A model generated the notes under the pieces. That model was not told the origin of the DNA and did not search any database. It saw only the letters and a program-made list of their open reading frames with translations. Positions 1 to 10,689 of a stretch of 64,000 nt of DNA are shown here, piece by piece (the first letter of the stretch is position 1; each line of letters opens with the position of its first letter). The DNA is from Dipylidium caninum (taxonomy: Eukaryota; Platyhelminthes; Cestoda; Cyclophyllidea; Dipylidiidae). Where the stretch lies: contig QEYB01000118.1 of assembly GCA_017562135.1 (NCBI GenBank), positions 80,831 through 144,830 of the forward strand. Direction: 5' to 3'. A program made the translations under genes and the position numbers.

Positions 1-884
1 TGAAGGCGAGGCTGAAGCAGGTCCAAGTGCTCCAGCTCAACTACGTATCTACGAGCAAAGCACCTCTGTGGAGAATGTGACCCCAAAGGTGGGAGCAACG
101 GCTCCCCATTGGCTGAGGCTTTTATTTGTAAAATTTTGGTCTTCATGACATTCGGAGATTGGTTGGAGACCCCGAATGCTCTCCTATCAAATCCACTTCT
201 TCTCAGTCTCGCCTAACAATATTCGCTACCCATCTAGGGAATGCGAAAACTCCACCTCCACGAAAAGTGGGTGATGAGCAGTATATCTCTGACGTTGTAA
301 CGAAAGTCCGTCAAGGCGGTAATCCTCTGTAACCACGAGAAACTTAAAAGATCAGGATGACAGTCAAATGGCTGCAACTCCATCCCACCATCTACAAGTG
401 AAGAGGTCGGTGAGCAGGCGGGTTGGTGGCTACGGTGATTTTTGAGGATGCAAAGTTGTCAAGTGGAATGCGCATTAGAAGCTAAAAGCATAGGTCTAGA
501 GAGGAGAAAATTCGGCCGTTTCCTCGGTGATGGACGATTGAGGGAACGGTGAGTTGGGTGATTTTGGAGGGTATAAGCTGTGGGTTTGGTACTGGTGGGT
601 GCGTCGTGGCATTCTCCAAATACACCCACATATGCCGCTATGAGTCCCATAAGCTGTTCCAAGCCTGCCCCCTCCTCACCACTCCCCAACGCACTGTTCT
701 CTTCGCTCGTTCGAGATTCCTATTTCCTCCTCTTCTGTTTCTTCAATCGGCAGCTATCTTTTCACCTAGGACTTCTCGTGTAACGCTGTGGGGAGTTGGA
801 CGCTTCGAGAAGTCAAATTAGAAGTGTGTACGGAAATTGTTCGAGAATAACAGGCTTCCGTTGAATTGCAGTAGGCTGTGCATG
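1..884. other. No gene recognised
   Basis: I see no exon with convincing splice borders or protein-like composition. Short open frames occur on both strands around 460-820 and overlap each other, so they look like chance. Positions 660-770 are C/T-rich. Confidence 0.4.
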
Positions 885-1450
885 ACTTGAGAATTACACT
901 GACTGCCGCTCATCTAGTGAGTAGTGAGCGGAATTCCAATTTAGAGAAGACGTCAGCTGTGAATAAAACTCTTCAACTGACATCCAGTCACAGTTGACTA
1001 GTGAGCAGAGAGGTGACCGGACTACTCGAAGATGACGGTTCTTCACTCTCTCCAGGGCCTACACATAGGAAGAGCTCGAGGTGTAGTCGAAAGAAGTCGA
1101 CCGACTTTTGGGCCTATTTCAGGTCCTACCATGGGACTTCTCCCATTTCGACCGAGTAGGCGCTGCAAACAACACTTTCCATTCAGCCCTTTTTTTCTCC
1201 AATCTGTGCTTTGTGATGGGGAAATGCAGGCTGGCGAGGAAGCCTTGTCGTCCTTTTGCCATTGGCAGCGGTGCAGGGCGGTAAGAAGAGGTGAAGTGTT
1301 CACTGTCTAATCTATGCTCCAGCTCCGAATGCTCTGCTCATGAGTGGCCATTTCCCTCTATGCACAGGAAGCGTGAAGTAAAGTGGGCAGCAGTGCAATC
1401 GTTAGGCAGGCTGGGGGAAGAAAAATAGTGTATCTGGTTAAGGGGAAGAT
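885..1450 (+). repeat. Dispersed repeat family A, copy 1
   Basis: This segment recurs at 25700-26205 and 47481-48080 in the same orientation, and as partial copies at 33905-34090 and 49190-49430 in the opposite orientation. The shared blocks, in order, are a GTGAGTAGTGAGC-like start, the stretch CAACTGACATCCAGTCACAG near 978, a TATTTAAGGC-like core (here CTATTTCAGG near 1114), a GAGTAGGCGCTGCA block near 1155, and a tail GCACAGGAAGCGTGAAG near 1363. The tail alone is also found at 34372. Copies differ by many substitutions and small indels, so they are old. The TATA-like core suggests a promoter-bearing repeat such as a solo terminal repeat or TRIM element. I could not define its ends or a target-site duplication. 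Confidence 0.65.
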
Positions 1451-1905
1451 TGGAGACGCGGAAAAGCTTCGTTGTCATTGAAATACTGCCAAGAAAACGG
1501 CAAATTACCATGTTGGAAAATATGAAACGAGTGTTGAATATCGAGCAAATCTATAGTGACTGTTCGCATTTCCATACGTTTGAGATACTCAACACAGCCT
1601 TGGTAGGCGGTCATCTCCTCTCCGGAGGGAGGCTCCAGTCTTTTTCCTCGAAGTGATAGCATAACAGGGGGCGCAACCCACCTCCCTTCGCTCCAATGTT
1701 CCCTTCGATCCATTAGTTCCAACTTTCCGCACGGTGTCTCACCACCTGCAGAGTGAATGCGGTCGAAGAGGTAAATCACCTTCGCCGACGAAAATTGCAT
1801 TCTCTGCCAGTTAAGCCAGGTTAGACTACGAGTTCGTTGCAATCTCAGAGGTGTGTGTGTGTCACTTGTAGTGACTCGATGTTTTATAGACAGTTGCGGA
1901 GGCAC
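1438..1905 (-). CDS. Unassigned 155-codon open frame
   Basis: The frame is open for 155 codons on the minus strand, and its composition looks somewhat protein-like in the middle (acidic and aromatic residues, segments AYQGCVEYLKRMEMRTV and FSWQYFNDNEAF). Its 3' end overlaps the tail of repeat family A. A partly similar stretch lies at 34470-34600, which suggests it belongs to the repeat rather than to a host gene. No clear start context, splice sites or recognised domain. It could equally be a chance frame. Confidence 0.2.
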   Translation of the reverse strand: MPPQLSIKHRVTTSDTHTPLRLQRTRSLTWLNWQRMQFSSAKVIYLFDRIHSAGGETPCGKLELMDRREHWSEGRWVAPPVMLSLRGKRLEPPSGEEMTAYQGCVEYLKRMEMRTVTIDLLDIQHSFHIFQHGNLPFSWQYFNDNEAFPRLQSSP

Positions 1906-2683
1906 ACTCCTTATGAGACGAGGGGAGGGTAAGAGAAAGGAAGGAAGTACAGACGGGGGAGAGAAAAAAAATTACACTAAAGTAAGTGTCCAAAGGAAGG
2001 TTGTAAATGTCTTCAAAGAGGAGTTGCCCACTAATGAATGAACGAGTCTGTCTCATTAGCATTGACGGAACTCAGTGCCAAGTAAGAGTCCAAGCAAGCC
2101 GATCGCCTTCGAAGCTGGTTCCCTGGTAACTAATCTTACCCTCTTAACTTGCTGCCTATTTGCCCTTTACCAAGTAACAACGGTTGTTGCATACCCTTGA
2201 GTAACTGAGTACCACAAAGCGAGAGATGTTTGTAGCTTCACCGACAAGCAAATTCTGCAGGTGAGGTGTGTCTTGTGTGACAGAATGCTGTACGAAAATG
2301 TAGCAGCACTGGATGGATGAGTTAATGGGAAGTACTCATGGTGGAGGACATCTCACGCAGCAAAATGGCGGAAAAGTTGTGGTGACGATAGGTTGTGACC
2401 ATCAGGTAGTCCAATTGACGGGATGATATAAGAAGATAGGATAGAGACCGTAAGACCTCGGGTGAAAGAGCGAGAGAAGGCGATGTGGAGAGAGATGAGC
2501 GCAAATTGTTATTCACTTACCTGCTTCCAATAGTCCGATTTACTTCTCCCTCGCCACCTCCCTCCCTCCACACTTCGTGCCGAGTCAATGACATCGAGGT
2601 ATAAACGTGAACCTACACTCTTTTTGAAGTAATGCAGTGCTGAGGGGTGAATAGAGTGAGCAAACGATATTTACAGACAACGA
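1906..2683. other. No gene recognised
   Basis: Non-coding in appearance. It contains a purine-rich patch (1910-1975) and no repeat copy or exon that I can support. Confidence 0.4.
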
Positions 2684-2697
2684 ATGCAGGTATTATG

Positions 2698-3736
2698 CGC
2701 CTCGCGAAATGTTCTCATCGCATATCGTCCAGATTCGACACAAATTAATAAAGAAATTATGCAGGAAATTTGTGACGGAGGAAGAAGGGGAACTAGTTTG
2801 CATTTGATATGGCACGCAGATTTACAGAATATCTGGCGTAGCTGTCAACAGATTGTAACGCGCACATATCCCATTTACAGGAATCAGGGGAACGAACGAT
2901 GTCCCCTACCGGGTGATGAGAGGAGCCACGTGAGTAGGGAAAGCTATGTCTCCGCAAGTCAATCGTAGGAATAGGGGATTGGAAGCTTTGTTCCCGTTGG
3001 GGTCGACGAATGGTTTCTCTAGTCAAAGTACGTACAAGAAATGGAATATTGTTAACGTGGAGCGAGCGACTTTGAATTGAGTCGCTGAGAGGCAGATAAA
3101 TGATTGAAGTGGGGTATCGTCTTGTGAGCATGTTGTCTGCAAATAGCCTTCGCGCCCTTTTCCCCGGTGAATATGCAGACAAGTTGCTTTGCATTGGTTG
3201 AAGATAAAATGTCTTTCCTTATCTTATATCATGCTCTGATACATGATTTCAACAGCATTGCCCAAGTGTTTATACTCCCTTTATTATTTCCACTCTCTTT
3301 CAGGATTGACTATGTTATCGTCTGGTATTGTGTATAGCAAACTGTTATTTCGGTGACCAGATGACTCCCCAATGCTGACCTTGCCGCACCGCATTCGATA
3401 TCATTCCAACCTCTGTATTTGGCGTCTATTCTTGCAGGTCAGTATTTTGTCTGCACCGATTTGCCTACTTATCTTCCTTCAAGTCCACTCCACTCCACCC
3501 GTCGGCAAGTAAGGAACACCTTGTTACCATATGCAAACGTATTAGCACCTATTTTATGGCATTCGAGCTTTTGCCACTTGTTGTATACTGAAGTTGCATT
3601 ATTTCGTGTGCATATTTGATGATTAACAATAGTTCCTCCTAAAGCTACAATCACTGTCCCTCTATTTGTTTGTAGTTTCATCGTGAGGTCATACCTGCTA
3701 GGGGCGTCGTCTTGTTTTTTAGCCATTTGGAAATAA
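2698..3736 (+). CDS. Candidate three-exon 3' gene end, unknown product
   Basis: Three exons chain in one frame. The first runs 2698-2929 (after a CAG, ending before GTGAGT). The second is 3438-3508 (after TATTCTTGCAG, before GTAAGG). The third starts at 3676 (after TTTGTTTGTAG) and stops at TAA 3734-3736. Phases agree: 0 into exon two, and two left-over bases into exon three. The stop codon lies within AATAAA at 3732-3737, giving almost no 3' UTR. The predicted end is hydrophobic (ILSAPICLLIFLQV), possibly a membrane or anchor tail. Exon two also reads openly in another frame, so the reading is not unique. The RNVLIAYRPDS segment has a diverged counterpart at about 62490, which supports former coding use. 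No domain recognised and no 5' exons found. Confidence 0.35.
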
Positions 3737-3989
3737 AATGATAATGCATTATTCGTTTATTACGTGGAGGTTAGATGTTTGTTCACTTTAGTTAGTGAAT
3801 GAATTAAATAGTAAGCTCCAGCTACCCTTTTTGATATTAGAACAGATCGTTGTGCACTTCGTCGGGTTTACCGCTAGTGATCGATTTGGTGCCAAAATTT
3901 CATCTTTATTTTCCATACGTGATCCTCTGGGTTCATGCTGAGGCTCCATTCATCATTGTTACACTTTCAAGTGCCTGCATCACGCACAT

Positions 3990-4520
3990 CAGCCCATTAC
4001 GCTTAAGCCAAAACCGCAAAACCACCGAGGCTGTTATTGTACATGAGGCACTTCGGCATTTCAAGACGGACGATGCGGATTTGACGAGAATGGCTTCCAG
4101 CTGTGACAAAAAGGAAGGCTACTAAAGCGTTGTTTTTGTTGTTGTTACATTTTACGTTCGTAGATCTTAAGGAGAAGAAGAGACCTTTTATTCGTGCAAA
4201 ACCAAATGATCAAGGGAGAGGCATTGTGGAAGTGCTGATGACGAAGTTGCCTCTAGATGGCCATAGAGACCATAATGGACCATCAACATGAGGGAGGCGG
4301 TCAAAAAGTGGCATAGCTGGCAATTAAAAAAGCCTCAAGTAAGGCGATTACCAGATTGAAAGTGAAAGAATGTACTGAAGCCCGATGAAAGAGCGTCACA
4401 GACGATTCATAGAATTGGTGATGCTACCACTACTACTAAGGCTACAAGTACCCGTTGGAAGAGGAAGAACAATCGGAAGAAGCTGACGAGTTTTATTGTT
4501 AACATACCAACGAACTGGTC
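3990..4520 (+). pseudogene. Coding-like fragments, possibly a broken gene
   Basis: Several short plus-strand stretches read like protein but in different frames. One, around 4005-4125, has lysine- and acid-rich composition (NRKTTEAVIVHEALRHF). The next, 4162-4290, follows a good acceptor (TTTTACGTTCGTAG). A third, around 4290-4335, ends before GTAAGG. The last, 4374-4537, is basic (RWKRKNNRKKL) and ends at a stop. Frame changes between them mean either introns I have not placed, a decayed copy, or sequencing indels. No family recognised. Confidence 0.25.
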
Positions 4521-4683
4521 TAAGAACATGAACTGTTAGTTACTTGGTGGCCCTATTATCTGCCATAGCGTAAATAGGGGAAATTGGGGAAAGTCATGGC
4601 TCTACAATGGCCAAGAATTTGACACCAACCTCCATCAATGCCTCAAAAGAATGTATATCAATTGCTTATTAAATGGCCTGCAG

Positions 4684-4830
4684 ATGGTTTCGCTGGCATT
4701 TCTCCTCGCTGTAACGCTTTCGGTCGGCACTTATGCTGAGGAGACATGTTTTCAGTCAAGGATCACTCATAACCCTTTGAATTACACTACTGGTGGGGTC
4801 GAGGACTACGTTCATCTCGAGAGAAGATGA
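4684..4830 (+). CDS. Small secreted-protein frame with signal peptide
   Basis: ATG at 4684 opens a 48-codon frame to TGA at 4828-4830. The first 18 residues are a textbook signal peptide: Met, then hydrophobic LAFLLAVTLSVGTYA, with likely cleavage before EETC. The remainder has one Cys and one N-glycosylation site (NYT). It is either a very small secreted peptide or, more likely, the first coding exon of a larger secreted protein. A possible donor is GTGGGG near 4792. No following exon could be fixed; downstream sequence to 5180 is pyrimidine-rich. The ATG directly follows CTGCAG, so it could also sit just inside an exon after an acceptor. No homolog is recognised by eye. Confidence 0.45.
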   Translation: MVSLAFLLAVTLSVGTYAEETCFQSRITHNPLNYTTGGVEDYVHLERR

Positions 4831-5589
4831 TCACTCAGAAATGCGTTTGAGTGCTTCTTCCGTGGACACAGAGGCCTCTTTGTTAGAATCCCCTTCTCAC
4901 GGCAATCCCCCAAATTGTAACTCGTCCGATTCCTTTGCCTCTGTGTCTGCACCGCTAACAATGATTTTTCGTGCTCATTCCTCCTGCTCCTCTTCCTCTC
5001 TTCCATTCGTCTTCCTGAATCCTCGCACCCCCGTCTTCGTCGCCTCTTCTAGGTCTGCTTCCATTTGTTTCCACCTCCACTTCCCAATCACCCTCCATTT
5101 CTATATCCAGTTTCGTTTGCGTTTCTATTTCCACCGCTATTTCCATCTCCTCTTGAACTTTGCCCCTTCACTCGTCACCTTTTATCTTGGTTCCTGCCAA
5201 TAACATGGACTCTGACTCGGTCCCATATTTTATCCCCATTTCCTCGGCCATTTCACACCCACTCTTCGGTTTTGCCGACATGACACAACACTCGTCCTAT
5301 CGAAATCTAGCATTTCCTCACCATGAGACAAAGAGTGACGAGGCAGATAGGATTAAATGAAGATATGGGATTGCAGAAATCATGCTTAAGAATCAACATT
5401 CATTATGCTAAGTACTGTGGCATCAAGTTCAGCCTGGGAAAGCTTATGTGTCATATCACTACGAATTACGTCAGCCGGGCGGATGTCTCCACGCGATGAC
5501 ATGCACAATGACGGCTGGAAGACCCACTCGATGCAGCATGGCGAAGAAGCTTGCTCAAACGCCTACTCTTATCATTAGACTGCGCCTCG
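4831..5589. other. Pyrimidine-rich spacer, no gene
   Basis: About 4970-5180 is strongly C/T-rich with repeated CCTCTTCC and CCATTT motifs, which creates long but low-complexity open frames on both strands. I see no exon here. Confidence 0.4.
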
Positions 5590-6140
5590 TGCTTGTAAGA
5601 GAAGTTTGCCGAATTACGAGAGCAGATGCAATTGCACTAGACCATTTTCCGACAAGCCGCGCGATTTACAGGGAGCGTCTTCGGCAGCTTAGACTGAAGC
5701 TTACGTGGTACATTGGCGACATGTACTCTGATCAGTTAATAAGTAAGAGCCTCAAAACCTTTCAGCCCCAGCAGCTCGATAACGACTCAACGCCATCTGA
5801 GCTCAAGCGGGAAGACTTTGAGCGTCGTGCTAGTGTGCTTGTAAGTCAAGTCTGCTGATTTGCGACAGCCGATGCAATTGACTAGACTATCTTCCTCCAA
5901 GCTATGCGGTCTATAGGGAGCATCTTAAGAGGCTGGGACTGAGACTTGTGTGGTAAATTGTCGGCATGTACTGTGGTCGGTTAATGGGCAAGAGCCTTGA
6001 AGCCTTTCAACCGCAGCAACTCTTTTTCCAGTACTTCTCAGCACCTGCAAAGATCTGTCTCATGGTTCAGCGCACAATCTGACTTGACGAAACCTTTTGA
6101 GTCCACGCGGCAAGACTTCGAGCTGCGCAAGCTTTTCCTT
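5590..6140 (+). repeat. Tandem direct repeat, two diverged copies, coding-derived
   Basis: The unit at about 5592-5780 is repeated at about 5838-6020. Shared blocks include CTTGTAAG, GATGCAATTG, ATAGGGAGC/ACAGGGAGC, GGCATGTACT and GCCTTTCA.CC.CAGCA. Copy one keeps a protein-like frame (AIYRERLRQLRLKLTWYIGD, then a second charged stretch to 5858). Copy two has the same segment with stops and indels, so it has decayed. This suggests an exon or exon-intron unit that duplicated in tandem and lost one copy. The flanking 6235-6640 segment (family G) may belong to the same former gene. Confidence 0.5.
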
Positions 6141-6234
6141 TGCGTATGTAATGAGGACAATCATATGCACAGAGTTGTGGTTTACCAGTTGAGCCTATTC
6201 GCCAGCACGGGTGGTCCGTGACAGGAAGCACTAT

Positions 6235-6640
6235 GTCCAGATGTGTAGGTTGCAGTTAATAGCTGACGATATGTTGAACGACGATATTGTCACTGCCTAC
6301 CCGAGTGTATCATCGTCCGAACAATTTTGCGTCGCATGCTGAGGGATATCGTTATTCCATTACATCCCCATAAAACCGACGCGAACTCTGATGATTTTCA
6401 ATCGTACGTGAATGGAAGCGTCAATGAGAGCTAGTGGCTGCAAGTACGCATTAACCAAATATTGCGAAACTGCTCACATTCGGCAAATTTCGATGATTGT
6501 TTAAGTCGAGGTGAGGTGAGGCGGAAGGGGAAGGGAAAATTCGAACGGCACCTCGCGAAAATGCGGGAACAATTTAAGAGACAGGGAGATAAAAACTGCT
6601 GTTGGGAAAGAAATTTCTGAGTCTCGCATTACATGAAGAG
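6235..6640 (+). pseudogene. Family G copy 1, degraded coding repeat
   Basis: This segment matches the reverse complement of 9885-10265. Translated side by side, both copies keep QL(I/V)xDDxLNDDIVxAYPSV (this copy from about 6251) and, after a frame shift, DANSDxxQxxVNGSVNES (about 6376-6425), with lower identity in between. Conservation at protein level in two copies points to a coding origin. Here the frame is broken by stops (for example after QFCVAC), so I call it a pseudogene. The family is not recognised. Confidence 0.5.
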
Positions 6641-9600
6641 TAAGGAGAGCCGAAGACTCTCTCATTTCACTCTGGCAACTTATGATGTATACGGACAAAG
6701 CAGAGTTCGCCCAACTGCAGTTGAATGCCAACAAAACTCCTCTCTATCTAGATTGGAGGATGCCACTTACACATGACATCGATCCTACTCGACGATTTAA
6801 CAGGCCAGGGTGGAAAAAGAATGTGAGTACGAATTTGCTAATTCTCATTATACTCCTGACGTCTCAAAAGGGCTTATTTTAAAAACACATTTTATGGGTG
6901 GTGACGAGGTCTGTGAAGAAAGTGAACGACGCTTAGCCGGCATTTCTGTTACCTCAACGAAGATACCTTTCCGTAGGCTTGTCCTCCTACTCCAGCCCTC
7001 TATTGTACGCAGAATTTCTTGGTACCCACGATCCAATCGGTCGGTTGAAACCGTTGGAATATGATGAAGACTGACACTATTTCGTTTGATAACTCTTCAA
7101 TGCGGTGGTTGTCGTTATCAAGGAGAGATTCAGGTGGTTGAAGGTTCCGTCAATGACTAGCTGTGAAGGAAAATGCTGGTCAGCGGGGAACTAGCGAGGC
7201 ACGCACTCTCCACATTGCGAGGACACTCACCCAGAACCGTTCTTCTCAACCGATTTTTATAGTTTAGTGTTGAGTCCACTTAACTGCAACTCGTCCATGG
7301 AATGACTTTTGTTTAAGTTGAGCTCACCTAACTGCAATTCATTCACCCACTGATCCCTGCTCCCACGTCAGACCGACTTCCCCGCGGTGACCACCCATCT
7401 GCTTGGGGTTGGCAAGCGTTTCACTGCGCCCCTTTGACAGCCTGGCAAAATACCTTGCATCCTTCCAATGCACTAAGTCTACTCGAGTTATACCATCTTG
7501 GGAATTGAGATAGCACTCGTATTTCTGTGCACTGAGAGGAATGAATCAGAATTAATAAGCCCGGGGCTATCGCCTTTAAGATTTTACACACCGATGGGTT
7601 TTCTCTCGTTTGTCCACGATCGCATGACGACTGGCATCTCGCAGTTGGTTATGTAGAAATGAGTGGACAGTTGAGACAGAATTTTTAAATCGATTTTTAA
7701 ATTAGCCATGCTTGTTGCGAATGAGCTGGAAAGAGGTTCTTCAAGTTAATGCGCCTTATTAAATGCCTTAGTGACAACAGGTACACCTAACAATTGTTGG
7801 AGGGCACAACGAAATTCAGAGTGTTAGACAAATGCAATGTAACGCATATTTGGGAGAGTCGAGATGAAGCAAGACGAGTCGAGATGCAATGATTTTGGTT
7901 TAGCAGTCGACGTTCCCTCTTCGAGACATCTTGCACCCACCACTCAGTTCCAACGCTCTGGGACGGTTGTACGAAGCACACGTTGAGAAGTCCTGACCTG
8001 TCTTTTAGTGATTCATGGCTCTCTGACGGGGATGCCGGCTGCCTCCGCAGACCCTACGGTTAGTCGTGTGACAAGTGGGAGGCAGTCGTACTTCACTCTA
8101 GTCTATGCGCACCATATGTCGTATAAAAATGAGGAGGTTTTCCCTGAGAACATTACGTTTAACGCCGATTGCATAGACTACTCGTATGCCAAGACAGCAT
8201 TAGGAGGATAACGTTTAAGTACACAGACCCACCTTCTCGTCGAAGCTATCTGCTATCACCACGGGGCCTCCACCATTGCCAGAGACAAGTAACTCCCGTG
8301 CCTATCGACTTGAGACAGGATCAGAAACGACAATAAATCGTGTACGCGAGCTTGATTCCACCTCATTCTAATCCAACATAGTCACAGATTGGAGGGCGTT
8401 AACCATCACCTTTAGAAATTCCGCTCATGTGGACCTTGTTGGGTTAGCAGTGAAAGGGTGGGAGGAGATGCATTTGTCGAACATGAGGACTCAGTCACAC
8501 GATCGACTCGGTCTAACTAACGAACCGGTGAGCGTCAAACAGTGTTACTCTCATCATTTCTTGGATGTACGTTTTACCCACGTGAGGCAACGTCGCCACT
8601 CGAAATATTTTGTCGTCCTCCGATGATCAACACACGATTGAATAACATGGAGGAGAAGGAATAAGCTCAATCAGCTCTTCATTTTCACCTACTACCGTTT
8701 CCTAAACACGAGGGTTAACCACTGCCACGGCCTTTCACGATGAATGCAATGAATTGTGGTTAGTCAGCGACCAACTATTCTGTTCAGACTTTCCACCCAC
8801 CTTTAACCATCACTTTCAGGATGTCACTCAATGCGGTGAGGCTACTGAGCGTGACATCGTCTTAGTGATGCTACCTTATTCCACTCACCGTAGAGAAATA
8901 CTCGTCCTACCTCAATTCTCTCAGGTGTGCAGATCACCGAGCGAGATGGACTTTGACGATTCCTAAGTTGAAGCCTTAATTTCCAAAGACGACGACGTGT
9001 GCTCCAAGGCATTCTGAATGGATGACGTTGAAGAACTCAGATACGTCAACTCGGCAAATGTGACAGAATGAAGGGCATTCGAAGCGGTGCTTGGAATGCA
9101 GAGTATGTGGGAGACGCAGGAAAGGACACTTCCAGCCTCTTATCGGCTGACAGGTCACCGCGTGAACTTCGGTGGGACGTTCGAGGCGTATTCAGCGAGT
9201 GGATGACTTGCAGTTGGTCGGAAGACGAGTTACGGTGGACTGCACTCACATTGGGGCTATAAAAATCGGTTGGAAGGACGGGACCAGGTGACTGGTTTTG
9301 CAATTGGAGATGGAGTTCTTGGCTAATTCCTTCGCCCCTGACGATATATTCCACTGTAGGCCTGTCTCCTAATGGAAACAACCACAACCCCAAGGAGTAA
9401 TCAAATGAACGAGTGTCAGTCTTCAACGCATTCCAACGATTTCAACTGACCGACTTAAAACGTGCATAAGTAGAACTTCTGCGCACAAAATGGGGCTAAA
9501 ATAGGAACGAACACCTGAAGAAACGTAATCTTTCTCCCTGTAGGCTTAACTCCCCACACTTACCTTGCCAGATCTCTACCTCATCCACCAAACCAGAATT

Positions 9601-9884
9601 TAAGTAGCGGATGAAGAAATTTGCCCAATTGGCACTCACATACTTTTTCACACTGACCTGTGAAATCGTCGAGTAAGGTTGATGTCATGTGTAAGTGGCG
9701 TCCTCTAACCTCTACGGGGAAGAATGTTGATGGCATTCAACTGTGGATGGGCGGAGTATGCTTTGATCGCACACAACGTATGTCGCTAGGGTGAAACGAT
9801 TGTGTCATCGGCTCGGCTTCCTCTTTACGTAATGCGAAATTCGACTACTTCTTTCTCACTCCTAGTTACTGCCTCGCTTCTCCG
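6641..9884. other. Large stretch without a supported gene
   Basis: I find only short overlapping frames on both strands with no strong splice context, and no clear repeat copy. Local direct similarity is seen only in a short motif pair near 7257-7345 (TTAACTGCAACTCGTCC and CTAACTGCAATTCATTC). Confidence 0.35.
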
Positions 9885-10309
9885 CTGCTGTTACTTCTTC
9901 CCTTTGAATTTTCTCTGCAGTTTTTAAAGGCCATGTTTGAATTTCGCCTTCCACTTCACCTCACTTGACGTAAATTGAAATCAGAAGTATGCAAATGCGT
10001 GCGGACTACCATTATTTAGGTAATGTGTGCTTGCAGCAACGGACTCTCGTTGACGCTTCCGTTCACCTGAGGCTGTTAACCATCTGAGTTGGCGTCGTTA
10101 TCCAGAGGATGTCAAGGAATGGCGACACCCTTAACGAGCGACACACAATTGCTCGGACGACGATGCACACTCGGGTAGGCACTGACAATATCGTCGTTCA
10201 ACACATCGTCATCTACCAACTGCTGCTCACACTTTTTCTCCTCCTCCTTCCTGCCATGGACTCCGCTTAAAGCGGTGACTATATTGAAAATCGTGAGACA
10301 ATAAGACAA
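9885..10309 (-). pseudogene. Family G copy 2, inverted, better preserved
   Basis: This is the inverted partner of 6235-6640. A 65-codon minus-strand frame (10309 down to 10112) contains QLVDDDVLNDDIVSAYPSV, a near-match to copy 1, preceded by a charged KEEEKK segment. Downstream the DANSDG...VNGSVNES block is also present, but a stop (TAA/TGA) lies between the two parts. It may be a remnant of a small gene, or two exons with an unplaced intron. No known domain recognised. Confidence 0.45.
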
Positions 10310-10523
10310 TGCTCACACACTACCGCAGCAGTTTGGTCACACTTCGCCAGCCCCAACAGCCAACTCGCTAATTGGTACAATGGGTAAATAGCTTGCAGCA
10401 TTAAGCGTTCCGAATTAACCAACTTAAACATGTAGCACTTGTTCTCCAATCCCACAAATTAATTCGTCTGTTCATGAACGATCACAGGGTTATGTCGCGA
10501 TCTCCTCCGTCAACCTCTTGCAG

Positions 10524-10686
10524 TGGAGGTCTTTGCAGATGTACACAAGAGACTATGGTTATTCCAGTGCAGACTCGTTGGTTGTTACTTCTCATACGAA
10601 TCAACGTTCTTGTCCCACTTACCCACTTCACCCTCGAGCCACTGTCATTCTCTAATCACACATCACAAAAGGCCTCCAACATGCAG
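10524..10686 (+). CDS. Single exon candidate
   Basis: An open stretch of 163 bases is flanked by an acceptor (ACCTCTTGCAG) and a donor (CATGCAG/GTTACC). It reads EVFADVHKRLWLFQCRLVGC and onward with protein-like composition. No neighbouring exon in matching phase was found, so this is weak. Confidence 0.25.
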
Positions 10687-10689
10687 GTT

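Noticed and set aside
4793..5203. 136-codon plus frame, Ser/Phe/Pro-rich
   Set aside because: Falls in a pyrimidine-rich low-complexity tract; no conserved pattern.
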